Source: an uncultured Synechococcus sp. (lineage in GTDB: Bacteria > Cyanobacteriota > Cyanobacteriia > PCC-6307 > Cyanobiaceae). From it: 52,631 nucleotides of DNA. Location: positions 1-52,631 of the forward strand of contig CAJXSQ010000002.1 of the NCBI GenBank assembly GCA_913061215.1. Reading direction: 5' to 3'. Below the pieces are notes generated by a model that saw only the letters and a list, made by a program, of their open reading frames with translations, was not told the origin of the DNA and did not search any database. Positions 27,131 through 35,471 of this stretch are shown piece by piece. Numbering within the stretch: position 1 is the first letter of the stretch; each line of letters opens with the position of its first letter. Position numbers and translations under genes: made by a program.

Positions 27131-28081
27131 ATGACCCAGACTCCAGAACGGCGCCGCAGCGCTGATGCAGATCCGGCCAGCAAAGCCCTGCTGTTCGATT
27201 ACCGCCAGGCCGCCAATCCGGTGCGCCCCGGCCTCACCGAACCGATCCCCTATCGCTGCTGGGGCCCTGAGCTGCATGCCCAGGGGCCCAGCGCCATCCT
27301 GCCGCTCGACCTGAGCGATGCGCTGGGCGTGCCAGGCCCGGCCACCAGCCCTGGCCTCGCGGCCCACTTCATCCGCATCGTGGGCGGCGAGGGGGTGCGG
27401 GCCGCCGCCACCGCCACCAGCTCCCTGTTCTATGTGCTCTCCGGCAGCGGTGTGTGCCGCAGCCGGGATCAGTTAAGTGGCAGCGAGATCCACTGGCAGG
27501 CCGGCGACCTGTTCGTGCTGCCGGCCGGTGGAACACCGCTGCTGGAAGCCTCGACAGACAGCGTTCTCTACTGGGTGCATGACGCGCCCCTGCTCACCTA
27601 TCTGGGCGTTGCACCGTCGGCACCGCGCTTCGAGCCCACCCACTACAGCGGCGCGTGGCTGCAGCAGGAGCTGCTGGCGCTGGCCGCTCAGCCCGGCAGC
27701 CGCAACAGCAATCGGCTCAGCCTGCTGCTCGCCAACCGCGACCTGCCCAGCACCCGCACCGTGACCCACGTGCTCTGGGCGATGTATGGCCTGGTGCCGG
27801 CGGGCGCCACGCAGGCACCGCATCGGCATCAATCGGTGGCGCTCGATCTGATCATCGCTTGCCAGCCCGGTGTGTACACCCTGGTGGGCACCGAGCTGAA
27901 CAACGATGGCAGCATCCGCAATCCCCAGCGGATCGACTGGCAGCCCGGCGGCGCCTTCATCACTCCCCCGGGCCACTGGCATGCCCACGTGAACGAGAGC
28001 GGTGAAACGGCCTGGCTGCTGCCGATTCAGGATGCCGGCCTACAGACCTACCTGCGCAGCCTCGACATCCGCTTCGCCTGA
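27131..28081 (+). CDS. Bicupin protein, gentisate dioxygenase-like
   Basis: A 316-residue protein with two cupin domains. The first is at about residues 75-155 ([12 protein letters not shown], then [12 protein letters not shown]). The second is at about 215-310, with [17 protein letters not shown] (HxH metal ligands) and [20 protein letters not shown]. This layout resembles gentisate 1,2-dioxygenase-like bicupins, but the metal ligands are clear only in the second cupin. Substrate unknown. The ATG is preceded by a strong GGGAGGTGAG ribosome binding site. Its 3' end overlaps the convergent ftsH-like gene by 42 bases. Confidence 0.75.
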   Translation: MTQTPERRRSADADPASKALLFDYRQAANPVRPGLTEPIPYRCWGPELHAQGPSAILPLDLSDALGVPGPATSPGLAAHFIRIVGGEGVRAAATATSSLFYVLSGSGVCRSRDQLSGSEIHWQAGDLFVLPAGGTPLLEASTDSVLYWVHDAPLLTYLGVAPSAPRFEPTHYSGAWLQQELLALAAQPGSRNSNRLSLLLANRDLPSTRTVTHVLWAMYGLVPAGATQAPHRHQSVALDLIIACQPGVYTLVGTELNNDGSIRNPQRIDWQPGGAFITPPGHWHAHVNESGETAWLLPIQDAGLQTYLRSLDIRFA

Positions 28082-29833
28082 GGGCTCGGCGCCACGCTCG
28101 TGGCGCTCCACCAGGGCGGCGAAGTCGTCGCCCTCGATCGTTTCCTGTTCGATCAGCCGGGTCACCAACAGATCGATCAGCTCACGGCGGGGAGCCAGCA
28201 TCGCCACGGCCTGATCCAGGGCCGCGCGGGCCAGCTGCTGCACCTGGGCATCGATGCGATTGCCGGTCTCCTGGGAATAGTGGGGCTCAGAGCGCAACCA
28301 GTCGCGCCCGAGGAACACCTCATGGCCTTCCCCTTCCAGCGACACCGGCCCCAGCGATGAGAAGCCATAGCGGGTCACCATCTCGCGGCCGATGCGGCTC
28401 ACCATCTCCAGGTCGCCGGCAGCACCCTGGGTGATCTCACTCGGGCCGAACACCACCAGCTCCGCCGCCCGGCCGCCCATCGCCACCACCATCCGCGCCT
28501 GGAGATAGGCCTTGCTGATCAGGCCGGAATCCAGCACCTCCTCGTCGGGCATCGTGCGGGCGAAACCGCCCACACCGCCGGCGCGGGGAAGCAGGGTCAC
28601 CTTGTCGAGCCGATCGGCCGCCGGCAGCAGCGTGGTGAGCAAGGCATGGCCGATCTCGTGATAGGCGATCAGGCGCTTCTTGGCGCTGTCCTGCAAGGGA
28701 GCGGCCGTGAGGCCCATGGTGATCCGCTCGAGGGCATCACCGATGGCAGCTTCATCGATGCAGTCGCGCTGGCGCCGGGCCGTGAGGATGGCCGCCTCGT
28801 TGAGCAGATTGGCGAGATCGGCACCGGAGAAGCCCGGCGTGCGGCTGGCCCAGTCGGCCAGGCACACCTGCGGATCAAGCGGGCGTGAGCGGGCATGCAC
28901 CGCCAGGATCGCCTCGCGCCCGCGGCGATCGGGCAGATCCACATGGATGCGGCGATCGAAGCGCCCGGGCCGCATCAGAGCGGCATCGAGCACATCGGGG
29001 CGGTTGGTGGCCGCCAACAGGATCACGCCGGAGTTCTCGGCAAAGCCATCCATCTCCGTGAGCAACTGGTTGAGCGTCTGCTCCCGCTCATCGTTGCCGC
29101 CGCCGATGCCGGCGCCGCGCTGGCGTCCCACCGCATCGATCTCATCGATGAACACGATGCATGGCGCCTTCTCCTTGGCCTGGCGGAACAGATCGCGCAC
29201 GCGACTGGCACCCACCCCCACAAACAGCTCCACGAATTCCGAGGCGGCCATGGAGAAGAAAGGCACGCCCGCTTCTCCGGCGATCGCCTTGGCCAGGAGG
29301 GTTTTGCCGGTGCCGGGGGGGCCCACCAGCAGCACACCCTTGGGGATGCGGGCTCCCACCGCCGTGAACCGCTCCGGCTCCTTCAGGAAAGCCACCACTT
29401 CCTGGAGTTCTTCCTTGGCCTCCTGAATGCCGGCCACATCCTCGAAGCGCACCGGCACGGCAGCTTCCGCCTGCACCATGCGCGCCTTGCTGCGGCCGAA
29501 GCCCATGGCGCGATTCGCCACCTGAGCCGAACGGCGAATCAGCAAAGCCAGGCCACCGAACAGCAACAGCAGCAGCAGGCCGTTGGACACGAGGCTCGCG
29601 GTGGCCTGATCCTGGCGCTCGTCGCGCACCGTGAGCGGCACGCGGGCCTCCTGGGCCGTGCGCAGCAACACCTGATCGTTGCTGAACACAGGCACGGTCA
29701 CCCGCCGCCCGTCGGCATAGGTGACCGAAACCTGGCGCTGGCCGGGCGAGAGCAACAGCTCCTTCACCTCGCCCTGGCGCAGCTGCTCCAGCAGCTGGCT
29801 GTAACTGGGCTGAGGCGCCCGTGACAGACCCAT
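28040..29833 (-). CDS. ftsH: FtsH-type AAA+ zinc metalloprotease with short N-terminus
   Basis: About 597 residues. The ATPase has Walker A GPPGTGKT at about residues 191-198, Walker [10 protein letters not shown] at about 245-253 and the [12 protein letters not shown] at about 301-309. The protease has HEIGH at about 406-410 and the third zinc ligand Asp in [10 protein letters not shown] at about 483-492. Family start in the track region could extend to 30295, but that part overlaps rpmF and is not coding. From the ATG at 29833 only one membrane segment ([17 protein letters not shown], about 89-105) is visible; the usual first segment is missing. Substrate spectrum cannot be told. Overlaps the bicupin gene tail to tail. 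Confidence 0.92.
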   Translation of the reverse strand: MGLSRAPQPSYSQLLEQLRQGEVKELLLSPGQRQVSVTYADGRRVTVPVFSNDQVLLRTAQEARVPLTVRDERQDQATASLVSNGLLLLLLFGGLALLIRRSAQVANRAMGFGRSKARMVQAEAAVPVRFEDVAGIQEAKEELQEVVAFLKEPERFTAVGARIPKGVLLVGPPGTGKTLLAKAIAGEAGVPFFSMAASEFVELFVGVGASRVRDLFRQAKEKAPCIVFIDEIDAVGRQRGAGIGGGNDEREQTLNQLLTEMDGFAENSGVILLAATNRPDVLDAALMRPGRFDRRIHVDLPDRRGREAILAVHARSRPLDPQVCLADWASRTPGFSGADLANLLNEAAILTARRQRDCIDEAAIGDALERITMGLTAAPLQDSAKKRLIAYHEIGHALLTTLLPAADRLDKVTLLPRAGGVGGFARTMPDEEVLDSGLISKAYLQARMVVAMGGRAAELVVFGPSEITQGAAGDLEMVSRIGREMVTRYGFSSLGPVSLEGEGHEVFLGRDWLRSEPHYSQETGNRIDAQVQQLARAALDQAVAMLAPRRELIDLLVTRLIEQETIEGDDFAALVERHERGAEPSGEADVEAAQVGL

Positions 29834-29937
29834 AAACCCGCTGCTGCTCACTGGGATCTGTGGCTGGGCTGAGTTTAGCGATTTGACGAAAGGGAAGGCG
29901 GCAATGGAAACTCTTGGTTTGGCTGAAATCAAGCGGG

Positions 29938-30111
29938 ATGGCTGTTCCCAAGAAGAAAACGTCCAAGGGCAAGCGCAACCAGCGCCACGCCACCTGGAAA
30001 GGCAAGGCTGCCATCGCTGCCCAGAAAGCTCTGTCCATCGGCAAGGCTGTGCTGAGCGGCCGGGCCCAGGGCTTCGTTTACCCCGTGGCTGAGGACGAAA
30101 CCGAAGGCTGA
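29938..30111 (+). CDS. rpmF: Ribosomal protein bL32
   Basis: A 57-residue bL32 beginning [16 protein letters not shown] after the initiator Met, with [22 protein letters not shown] and an acidic end. The zinc CxxC pairs of the Cys+ form are absent, as usual in cyanobacteria. The ATG at 29938 is the family start; the open frame begins earlier. It is divergent from the ftsH-like gene (104-base gap with TTGACG at 29883-29888, a possible -35). Its last 34 bases overlap the convergent glycerate kinase gene. Confidence 0.95.
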   Translation: MAVPKKKTSKGKRNQRHATWKGKAAIAAQKALSIGKAVLSGRAQGFVYPVAEDETEG

Positions 30112-30932
30112 GGCTGCGCCAGCCAGCGGAGGGCGGCGCCACCGCCGCCCTCCCACACAACCCGGCGACGACCATCCAGCACCCGCAGCAGATCGGCGCG
30201 GATGGCCACATCCCCCTGGAAATGATCCGGCGGCAGGGAGCGCAGGCTCGCCTGCACCAGCGCCTCCACGGCGGCCGGCCGCATCCAGCCACCACCGCTG
30301 CGCCGTTGCCTGGCCTCCGCCTGCAGACGCCACCGACGCGGCAGATCCCAGCGCAGGGGCCAGAACATCACCAACTGATCCAGTTCGTCCCAGAGCGGCT
30401 GGTAGGCGTGCAGGCTGCTGTTGCAGCGCAGCACCCACTGGCGCTCAGCCGCGCTGAGCTGCTCGGCCGTTTGCAGCCGTGCCTTCAGCATCCTCTCGGG
30501 CACGGGCCGGCAGCCCAGCAGCCAGCCCTCCAGCAGCACTGCGTCGGCCGGGCCCTGCCAGGGCTCAACCCGATCGCCGGCGCCCTCACGCAGGGTTTTG
30601 TTGAAACGCGGCAGCTCCAGGCGGGCCCCTGAAGCGGCGCGCCAGCGGCGAATCGGCGCCGCCAGGGCCTCCGGATCGTGGCTTCCCGGTGGCACGCGGT
30701 TCACCCCGAAAGGATTGCCGGCCATGGCGGTGATGCGCGCCTGCCAGGGGAGATAGGCGTCGTCGATGGAGGCGATGGCCAGATCGAGGCCAAGGGCATG
30801 GCAGCACTGCTGCAACTGCCGCGAGAACGTGCTCTTGCCGGCCCCCACCGGGCCGTTCAGGCCGATCACCACCCGTTCGCCGGCCTGCCGCCGCGCCAGG
30901 CACCAGGCCGCCAGCCGCTGCTCCAGGGTCAT
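30078..30932 (-). CDS. glyK: D-glycerate 3-kinase, plant-type GLYK
   Basis: A 284-residue P-loop kinase. Walker A is [14 protein letters not shown] at about residues 24-37. [11 protein letters not shown] is at about 53-63, [15 protein letters not shown] at about 72-86, [15 protein letters not shown] at about 107-121, and [13 protein letters not shown] at about 131-143. These blocks match the plant-type glycerate kinase that ends photorespiration by making 3-phosphoglycerate. Its ATG overlaps the stop of ycf20 (4 bases), and the set includes the CbbY-like phosphatase upstream. The 3' end overlaps rpmF on the other strand. Confidence 0.85.
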   Translation of the reverse strand: MTLEQRLAAWCLARRQAGERVVIGLNGPVGAGKSTFSRQLQQCCHALGLDLAIASIDDAYLPWQARITAMAGNPFGVNRVPPGSHDPEALAAPIRRWRAASGARLELPRFNKTLREGAGDRVEPWQGPADAVLLEGWLLGCRPVPERMLKARLQTAEQLSAAERQWVLRCNSSLHAYQPLWDELDQLVMFWPLRWDLPRRWRLQAEARQRRSGGGWMRPAAVEALVQASLRSLPPDHFQGDVAIRADLLRVLDGRRRVVWEGGGGAALRWLAQPQPSVSSSATG

Positions 30933-31273
30933 GATCCGAGCTTGAAAGCCTCCAGCACCACGGCATACACCAGGCCGAGGCGCAGATTGTCGGCCATCAC
31001 CCAGCCCAGCCCGGGCTGCTCGCGCACCACGCGGGTGCGCACGCGCACAACCACTTCCAGCAGCAGCACCAGCGTCAGCACCACCACCGGCCGCTGGCCC
31101 ACCCGCTCCAGCCAGAGCGCGGTGACGTTCTCGCCCCCGTAGAACCCGAGCAGCAGCGCCAGCACACTGAGGCTGCGGCGCCGCCAGCTGCCGCGCACGC
31201 CCCCCAGCAGCTGATCGCCGAGGCGCCGCTGCAGCCGATCAAAGCGGGTGCGCTGAAGCGGGAGGCGCGTCAT
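30929..31273 (-). CDS. ycf20: Ycf20 (DUF565) membrane protein
   Basis: A 114-residue protein with two hydrophobic segments (about 31-50 and 60-75 region: SLSVLALLLGFYGGENVTAL and PVVVLTLVLLLEVVVRV), an Arg-rich N-terminus (TRLPLQRTRFDRLQRRL) and LRLGLVYAVVLEAFKLG at the end. This is the plastid/cyanobacterial Ycf20 (DUF565) pattern; in plants a homologue affects nonphotochemical quenching. The ATG at 31273 overlaps the CbbY-like stop by 4 bases, and its own stop overlaps glyK, so the three are probably one transcript with coupled translation. Confidence 0.83.
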   Translation of the reverse strand: MTRLPLQRTRFDRLQRRLGDQLLGGVRGSWRRRSLSVLALLLGFYGGENVTALWLERVGQRPVVVLTLVLLLEVVVRVRTRVVREQPGLGWVMADNLRLGLVYAVVLEAFKLGS

Positions 31274-32028
31274 GGCGACACGAGCTGCTGCAGATAGGAG
31301 AGCGTGACCGAGCCCCCGGGGCAAGCCGGTCCGCGCAGCACCGTGCAGGGCTGCCCGGGCCCGCCCAGCTGATCGAGTTCGGCGGCGGCGGCGGCAAAGG
31401 CCTGCGGCGGCTCCACAGCGCTGGCGCTGCTGCGGGTCACCAGCACAGCCAGGCCGGCGGCAGCGGCGGCAGCCACACCATTGCCGGAATCCTCCACCGC
31501 CAGCGCCGCTGCGGCGGGCAGCTGCAGCTGCTCCAGCGCCTGGCGATAGGCGGCGGGATCAGGCTTCTTCCTGGGCACATCCTCACCGCACACCCAGAAC
31601 TCCAGCAGGGAAGCGTGCTCCGGCAGCAGCCGCTCGAGCAGCACCTGCACGGCGGCGCGGCTGCTGGTGGTAACGATCGCCTGGCGCAGCCCCTGGCCGG
31701 CCGCCGCCCGCATCAGCCGTTCCACACCGGGGCGGAGGCGCAGTGCTCCGGCCTGCACCAGGGCGTTGTAGTGGCGTTGCTTGGCGGCCTGAAGCCGCTC
31801 CACCCGTTCGGGATCCGGGGGAGCGGCCTCCACCTGCTGGAGAAAGGCGCGGATGCGCTCGCGGCCGCCGCTGATGCGCAGGAGCTCCTGGTAGAGCCCC
31901 ACATCCCAGTGCCAGGGCAGGCCGGCCTCGGCGAAGGCGCGGTTGAACGCGTGGCGATGGCCATCGAGCTCCGTATCCGCCAGGGTGCCATCCACATCCC
32001 AGAGCAACGCCAGCGGGCCAGCCGCCAT
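31270..32028 (-). CDS. cbbY: CbbY-type HAD phosphatase
   Basis: A 252-residue HAD phosphatase. Motif I is LLWDVDGTLADTE (about residues 8-20). The next block, HAFNRAFAEAGLPWHWDVGLYQELLRISGGRERI, is close to CbbY from photosynthetic proteobacteria. Motif II is AIVTTSS at about 116-122, and KKPDPAAY plus ALAVEDSGNGVAAAAAAG hold the Lys and motif III Asp. CbbY removes xylulose-1,5-bisphosphate, a misfire product that inhibits Rubisco. The ATG at 32028 has a possible -10 (TAGCCT) 23 bases upstream. It heads the cbbY-ycf20-glyK set. Confidence 0.85.
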   Translation of the reverse strand: MAAGPLALLWDVDGTLADTELDGHRHAFNRAFAEAGLPWHWDVGLYQELLRISGGRERIRAFLQQVEAAPPDPERVERLQAAKQRHYNALVQAGALRLRPGVERLMRAAAGQGLRQAIVTTSSRAAVQVLLERLLPEHASLLEFWVCGEDVPRKKPDPAAYRQALEQLQLPAAAALAVEDSGNGVAAAAAAGLAVLVTRSSASAVEPPQAFAAAAAELDQLGGPGQPCTVLRGPACPGGSVTLSYLQQLVSP

Positions 32029-32051
32029 CGGGTTCCACGCGCGTGCTGCGC

Positions 32052-32057
32052 AGGCTA
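32052..32057 (-). promoter_or_regulatory. Possible -10 element TAGCCT before cbbY
   Basis: TAGCCT on the minus strand ends 23 bases before the cbbY ATG, in the divergent gap with recJ. No clear -35. Confidence 0.3.
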
Positions 32058-32113
32058 CGGAGTGGACGCCGCTCAGGCACGCTCCAGAATGCAGCGATCG
32101 CCTCCTGCGCCCG

Positions 32114-34009
32114 TTGCTGCCAACCCAACCCGAGCAGCGCTGGCAACTGCCTGCACCGATCCGCATCCCTGAGGCCCTGCGCAGCAGCGGCTTGAACGAC
32201 GCCCTGCTGGCGGTGCTCCAGCGCCGGGGCTTCGCCGATGCCGCTGCGATCGCAGCACTGCTGGATCCCCCGCAGGCTCCGGATCCCGGCTCCCACTTCG
32301 CCGACCTCGACACCGCCGTGCAACGGCTGCGTGAAGCCTGCCGCGAGCACCAGCGCCTGGCGATCTGCGGCGACTACGACGCCGACGGCATGACCAGCAC
32401 AGCCCTGCTGGTGGGTGTGCTCAGCCACCTTGGCGCCAGGCCCCAGGCGGCGATCCCCAGCCGGCTGGACGATGGCTACGGCCTGAACGTGGGCATGGTG
32501 GAGCGTCTGGCCAGCGACGGCCTACGCCTGCTGGTGACCGTGGATAACGGCATCGCCGCCCACGACGCCCTCGAGCGGGCCCGGGAGCTGGAGGTGGATG
32601 TGATCGTGACCGATCACCACACCCTGCCCGAGCGGATGCCGCCGCTGCTGGCCCTGCTGCATCCGGCCTGCACTCCCGAGGATTCCCCCTACCGGGGACT
32701 GGCCGGCGTGGGCCTGGCCTATGTGCTCGCCATGGCCCTGGCCCGCACGTTCGACTCTGAAGCCGGGCTGTCCATGGCCCGCGATCTGTTCTGCATCGGC
32801 ACCATCGCCGACATGGCTCCGCTGCAGGGGGTGAACCGGCGCTGGCTGATGGATGGGCTGCCGAAGCTGAAGCGCAGCCGGGTGGCGGGCCTGCAGGCGC
32901 TGCAGCAGATGGCCGGGCTCGAGGACGCCCCCGTGGATGCGTCCACCGTGGGCTTCCAGATCGCACCCCGCATCAATGCGGTGGGACGGCTGGGCGACCC
33001 CCAGCTGGTGGTGGATCTGCTGACCACCGACGATCGGGAGCAGGCGCTGGAGCTGGCCCGCCAATGCGAGCAGCTCAACCGCCAGCGCCGCGATCTCTGC
33101 GATGCGATCGAGGCGGAGGCCCGCGCCCTGGTGGATGCCGATGGCGAGCAGCGCAGCCCGTTCCTGCTGCTGGCGCAGACCCACTGGCATCACGGCGTGA
33201 TCGGCATCGTGGCCGCCCGGCTGGTGGACCATTTCGGCCTGCCGGTGGCGCTGCTGGCCAGCGAAGGGGATGGCCGGCTGCGCGCCTCCGTTCGGGCACC
33301 ACGCGGCTTTGCGGTGGATGCGGCCCTGCAGAGCTGCAGCGATCTGCTGGAGCGCCACGGGGGCCATCCGGCCGCCGGTGGCTTCACGGTGCGGGCCGAG
33401 CAGCTCAATGCCGTGCATGAGCGGCTGAACGAGCGGGCCCGGCTGTGGCTGGAGCAGCAGGGGGGGCTGCGCCTGGTGGAGCCTGAGGCCCTGGTGCGCT
33501 TGGAGGATCTCACCCCACGCTTCTGGCAGCAGCTGCAGCGGCTGGAGCCCTTCGGCAGCGGACACGCCACACCGCTGTTCTGGAGCAGCCGCTGCCGGAT
33601 CAGCCAGCAACGGCTGCTGCGGGGAGGCCATCTGCAGCTCAGCCTGCGCCAGGGTGAGGCCATGGCCCGGGCGATCGCCTGGCGCTGGAGCGGCGGCGAA
33701 ACCCTGCCGGCGGAGGTGGATGTGGCGTTCCACCTGCGGCTGAACCGCTGGAACGGTCAGGAGCGGCTGCAGCTGGAGCTGGCGGCGTTGCGCGCCAGCA
33801 GCGGCGACAGCCTGGTGTTGCAACGCAGCAACCGCAGCTACTGGGTGAGCCGCGAGGGCGAAACGCTGGTGATCCGCAACGCCGCCGGCGACGAACTGCG
33901 TGGCCAACCCGGCGACGGAGGCATCTGCAGCGATCACCCCAGCAGCGACCATCCCTACGTGCAGGCCCTGCTGCAGGACGCCGCGATGGCCATGGGCCTG
34001 GCCGCCTGA
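32114..34009 (+). CDS. recJ: Single-stranded-DNA exonuclease RecJ
   Basis: About 631 residues. DHH motifs are present: ICGDYDADGMTSTALL (about 79-94), VTVDNG, VIVTDHHTLPE (about 160-170) and a DMAP region (IGTIADMAPLQG), then APRINAVGRLGDP at about 284-296. A DHHA1 part follows with HHGVIGIVAARLVDHF and ERHGGHPAAGGFTV (GGHxxAAG) at about 414-427, and an OB-like end. RecJ degrades ssDNA 5' to 3' in recombination and repair. The start is uncertain: TTG 32114 gives the family-like LPTQPEQRWQLPAPI, while longer frames overlap cbbY. The C-terminus carries an extra 60 residues beginning near YWVSREGETLVI. Confidence 0.92.
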   Translation: MLPTQPEQRWQLPAPIRIPEALRSSGLNDALLAVLQRRGFADAAAIAALLDPPQAPDPGSHFADLDTAVQRLREACREHQRLAICGDYDADGMTSTALLVGVLSHLGARPQAAIPSRLDDGYGLNVGMVERLASDGLRLLVTVDNGIAAHDALERARELEVDVIVTDHHTLPERMPPLLALLHPACTPEDSPYRGLAGVGLAYVLAMALARTFDSEAGLSMARDLFCIGTIADMAPLQGVNRRWLMDGLPKLKRSRVAGLQALQQMAGLEDAPVDASTVGFQIAPRINAVGRLGDPQLVVDLLTTDDREQALELARQCEQLNRQRRDLCDAIEAEARALVDADGEQRSPFLLLAQTHWHHGVIGIVAARLVDHFGLPVALLASEGDGRLRASVRAPRGFAVDAALQSCSDLLERHGGHPAAGGFTVRAEQLNAVHERLNERARLWLEQQGGLRLVEPEALVRLEDLTPRFWQQLQRLEPFGSGHATPLFWSSRCRISQQRLLRGGHLQLSLRQGEAMARAIAWRWSGGETLPAEVDVAFHLRLNRWNGQERLQLELAALRASSGDSLVLQRSNRSYWVSREGETLVIRNAAGDELRGQPGDGGICSDHPSSDHPYVQALLQDAAMAMGLAA

Positions 34010-34019
34010 AAACGGCAAA

Positions 34020-34049
34020 CCCCCGCTGGAGCGATGGCTCCAGCGGGGG
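34020..34049 (-). terminator. Strong hairpin, likely terminator for psb30
   Basis: A perfect 13-bp stem (CCCCCGCTGGAGC / GCTCCAGCGGGGG) with a GATG loop, 11 bases after the recJ stop and 26 bases after the psb30 stop. Read on the minus strand the stem is followed by TTTGCCGTTTTC, a broken T run, so it best serves psb30. It probably also stops recJ transcripts with lower efficiency. Confidence 0.75.
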
Positions 34050-34075
34050 CTGAGGGGTGCAGCAGCACCGGAGGG

Positions 34076-34183
34076 TCAGAGGGCGCCGCGGCGATAGAAG
34101 AGGATGAAGATCACAGCGGGGCCCGCAATGGTGATCAGGAACAGGGCCGCGAAGTTGGCGATCAGATGGAAATCGATTCCCAT
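34076..34183 (-). CDS. psb30: Photosystem II protein Psb30 (Ycf12)
   Basis: A 35-residue peptide, too short for ordinary gene calling: [17 protein letters not shown] then [18 protein letters not shown], a single membrane helix with a basic end. The [12 protein letters not shown] core is the signature I know for Psb30/Ycf12, a small single-helix subunit of photosystem II near PsbE/PsbJ. The ATG at 34183 is followed by an uninterrupted frame to TGA at 34078-34076, and a strong hairpin lies just downstream. It is divergent from the YkgJ-like gene; the gap contains an 8-bp palindrome and, on this strand, a possible TATGGT -10. Confidence 0.88.
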   Translation of the reverse strand: MGIDFHLIANFAALFLITIAGPAVIFILFYRRGAL

Positions 34184-34264
34184 GGGAGAGCGGCTCTGAA
34201 GGGGGCGTCAATCGAGGCTCACCATACGGTCTGCTCCCCCGCTGGGGTGGCGCTGCTGCAAGCT

Positions 34265-34285
34265 GCTGTGACGGGTTGTCACAGC
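34265..34285. promoter_or_regulatory. Perfect 8-bp inverted repeat, CRP-like operator candidate
   Basis: GCTGTGAC, five bases GGGTT, GTCACAGC. It contains TGTGA-N7-TCACA, close to the CRP family site TGTGA-N6-TCACA but with one extra spacer base. It ends 7 bases before the ATG at 34293 and lies upstream of psb30 on the other strand. It could be an operator for a CRP-type regulator or a hairpin hiding the ribosome binding region of the YkgJ-like gene. Confidence 0.5.
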
Positions 34286-34292
34286 ACGGGCG

Positions 34293-34655
34293 ATGAGTGA
34301 TCAGCTGCACTGGCGCTGCATCAGCGGCTGCGGATCCTGCTGCCGCCTGGATCCGGGCGAGCGGCATGAGGCCCTCGATGCCCTGAGCCCGGAGCAGCGG
34401 GAGCAGTACATCGCGATGGTGGGCGAGGACGGCTGGTGCATCCACTACGACACCGGCTCCAGCAGCTGCCGCATCTACGACGACCGGCCCTTCTTCTGCC
34501 GGGTGGACAACCTGGCCGGCCTGTTCGGCGTGCCGCCGGAAGAGGCCAACGACTTCGCCATCGCCTGCTGCCGTCAGCAGATCCGCTGCGAGCATGGCGG
34601 TCGTGGCATGGTGATGAAGCGTTTCGAGCAGGCGATCCGCCAGCCGCCGGCCTGA
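34293..34655 (+). CDS. YkgJ-family cysteine cluster protein
   Basis: A 120-residue protein with the YkgJ zinc/iron-binding pattern: CISGCGSCCRLDPGE at about residues 9-23, CIHYDTGSSSCRIYDDRPFFCRV at about 49-71, and CCRQQIRC at about 92-99. The function of this family is unsettled; metal binding is inferred from the eight or more cysteines. A perfect palindrome sits just before the start. It is 24 bases upstream of the Mn exchanger pair, so a metal theme is possible. Confidence 0.85.
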   Translation: MSDQLHWRCISGCGSCCRLDPGERHEALDALSPEQREQYIAMVGEDGWCIHYDTGSSSCRIYDDRPFFCRVDNLAGLFGVPPEEANDFAIACCRQQIRCEHGGRGMVMKRFEQAIRQPPA

Positions 34656-34679
34656 GCGCCCGACAGCCCCTGCGAGCCG

Positions 34680-35054
34680 ATGGCCGACCCGAGCGACACC
34701 GCGACCACCCCAGACGAGAGCGCCGACTCACAAGCCGCCGACGAGCAGAAGGCCGGCAGTTTCGGGGCGGTGTTTCTCACCACCTTCACCACGGTGTTTC
34801 TGGCGGAACTGGGCGACAAGACCCAGCTGGCGGCCCTGCTGCTCTCGGCTGAATCCGGCCGGCCTGTGCTGGTGTTCGTGGGGGCCTCCCTGGCCCTGAT
34901 CAGCTCCAGCCTGGTGGGGGTGCTGCTGGGCCGCTGGCTCTCGCGGGTGCTGCCGCCCCAGCAGCTGGAGCGCCTCGCCGGCATCCTGATGATCGGGCTG
35001 GGCCTCTGGCTCGGCCGCCAGGCCGCGATGAGCATGTTCCCCACCGCCACCTGA
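34680..35054 (+). CDS. Half-size UPF0016/GDT1 cation exchanger, subunit 1
   Basis: A 124-residue protein with an acidic soluble N-terminus (about 1-26) and three hydrophobic segments. It carries one copy of the UPF0016 motif, VFLAELGDKTQLAALLL, at about residues 39-55. Full-length UPF0016 proteins have two such motifs in one chain of about 200 residues and move Mn2+ out of the cytosol into the thylakoid lumen or periplasm. Here the second copy is the next gene. The two halves probably form a heterodimer; such a split pair has been described in Anabaena as hemi-manganese exchangers (from memory). Confidence 0.85.
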   Translation: MADPSDTATTPDESADSQAADEQKAGSFGAVFLTTFTTVFLAELGDKTQLAALLLSAESGRPVLVFVGASLALISSSLVGVLLGRWLSRVLPPQQLERLAGILMIGLGLWLGRQAAMSMFPTAT

Positions 35055-35072
35055 AACAGCCACCTGAATCCG

Positions 35073-35372
35073 ATGCAGCTGCCTCTCCTGGCCTCCACCT
35101 TCGCCACGGTGTTCCTGGCGGAACTGGGCGACAAGACCCAGCTGGCGATCGTGACCATCAGCGGCACCTCCAGCCGCAGCGGCGCGGTGTTTGCCGGCAG
35201 TTCGGCCGCGCTGGTGCTGGCCAGCCTGCTCGGCGCCGGGGCGGGAGGGTCCCTCTCGGCGGTGATTCCGGCGGATGCGCTGCAGCTGGCCGCCTCGGTG
35301 GGCTTCCTCGTGATCGGCCTGCGCCTGCTGCTCAAGGCGGGCAGCGAAGCCGAAGAGGAGACCGCTGTTTAG
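35073..35372 (+). CDS. Half-size UPF0016/GDT1 cation exchanger, subunit 2
   Basis: A 99-residue protein with three hydrophobic segments and the second motif copy, VFLAELGDKTQLAIVTI, at about residues 13-29, nearly identical to the first gene's motif. It is 18 bases after the partner gene. The near identity of the motif in both halves, with matching nucleotide runs, suggests an old tandem duplication. The likely role is Mn2+ export with its partner. Confidence 0.85.
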   Translation: MQLPLLASTFATVFLAELGDKTQLAIVTISGTSSRSGAVFAGSSAALVLASLLGAGAGGSLSAVIPADALQLAASVGFLVIGLRLLLKAGSEAEEETAV

Positions 35373-35471
35373 ATTGATGGTGTTCGTGCAGTTCCGGAGG
35401 CGTTGGCCGTCTCCAGAGCCAGGCACCCAGAACACCGGGGCTCCACCCACCACTGATGCCCCCTGAACACC

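Noticed and set aside
28040-30295. The longest ftsH frame, starting at 30295
   Set aside because: The extra 154 codons run through rpmF and part of glycerate kinase and show no FtsH-like sequence or membrane helix.
31943-32113. Upstream extension of recJ
   Set aside because: It overlaps cbbY on the other strand; RecJ homology starts only after 32114.
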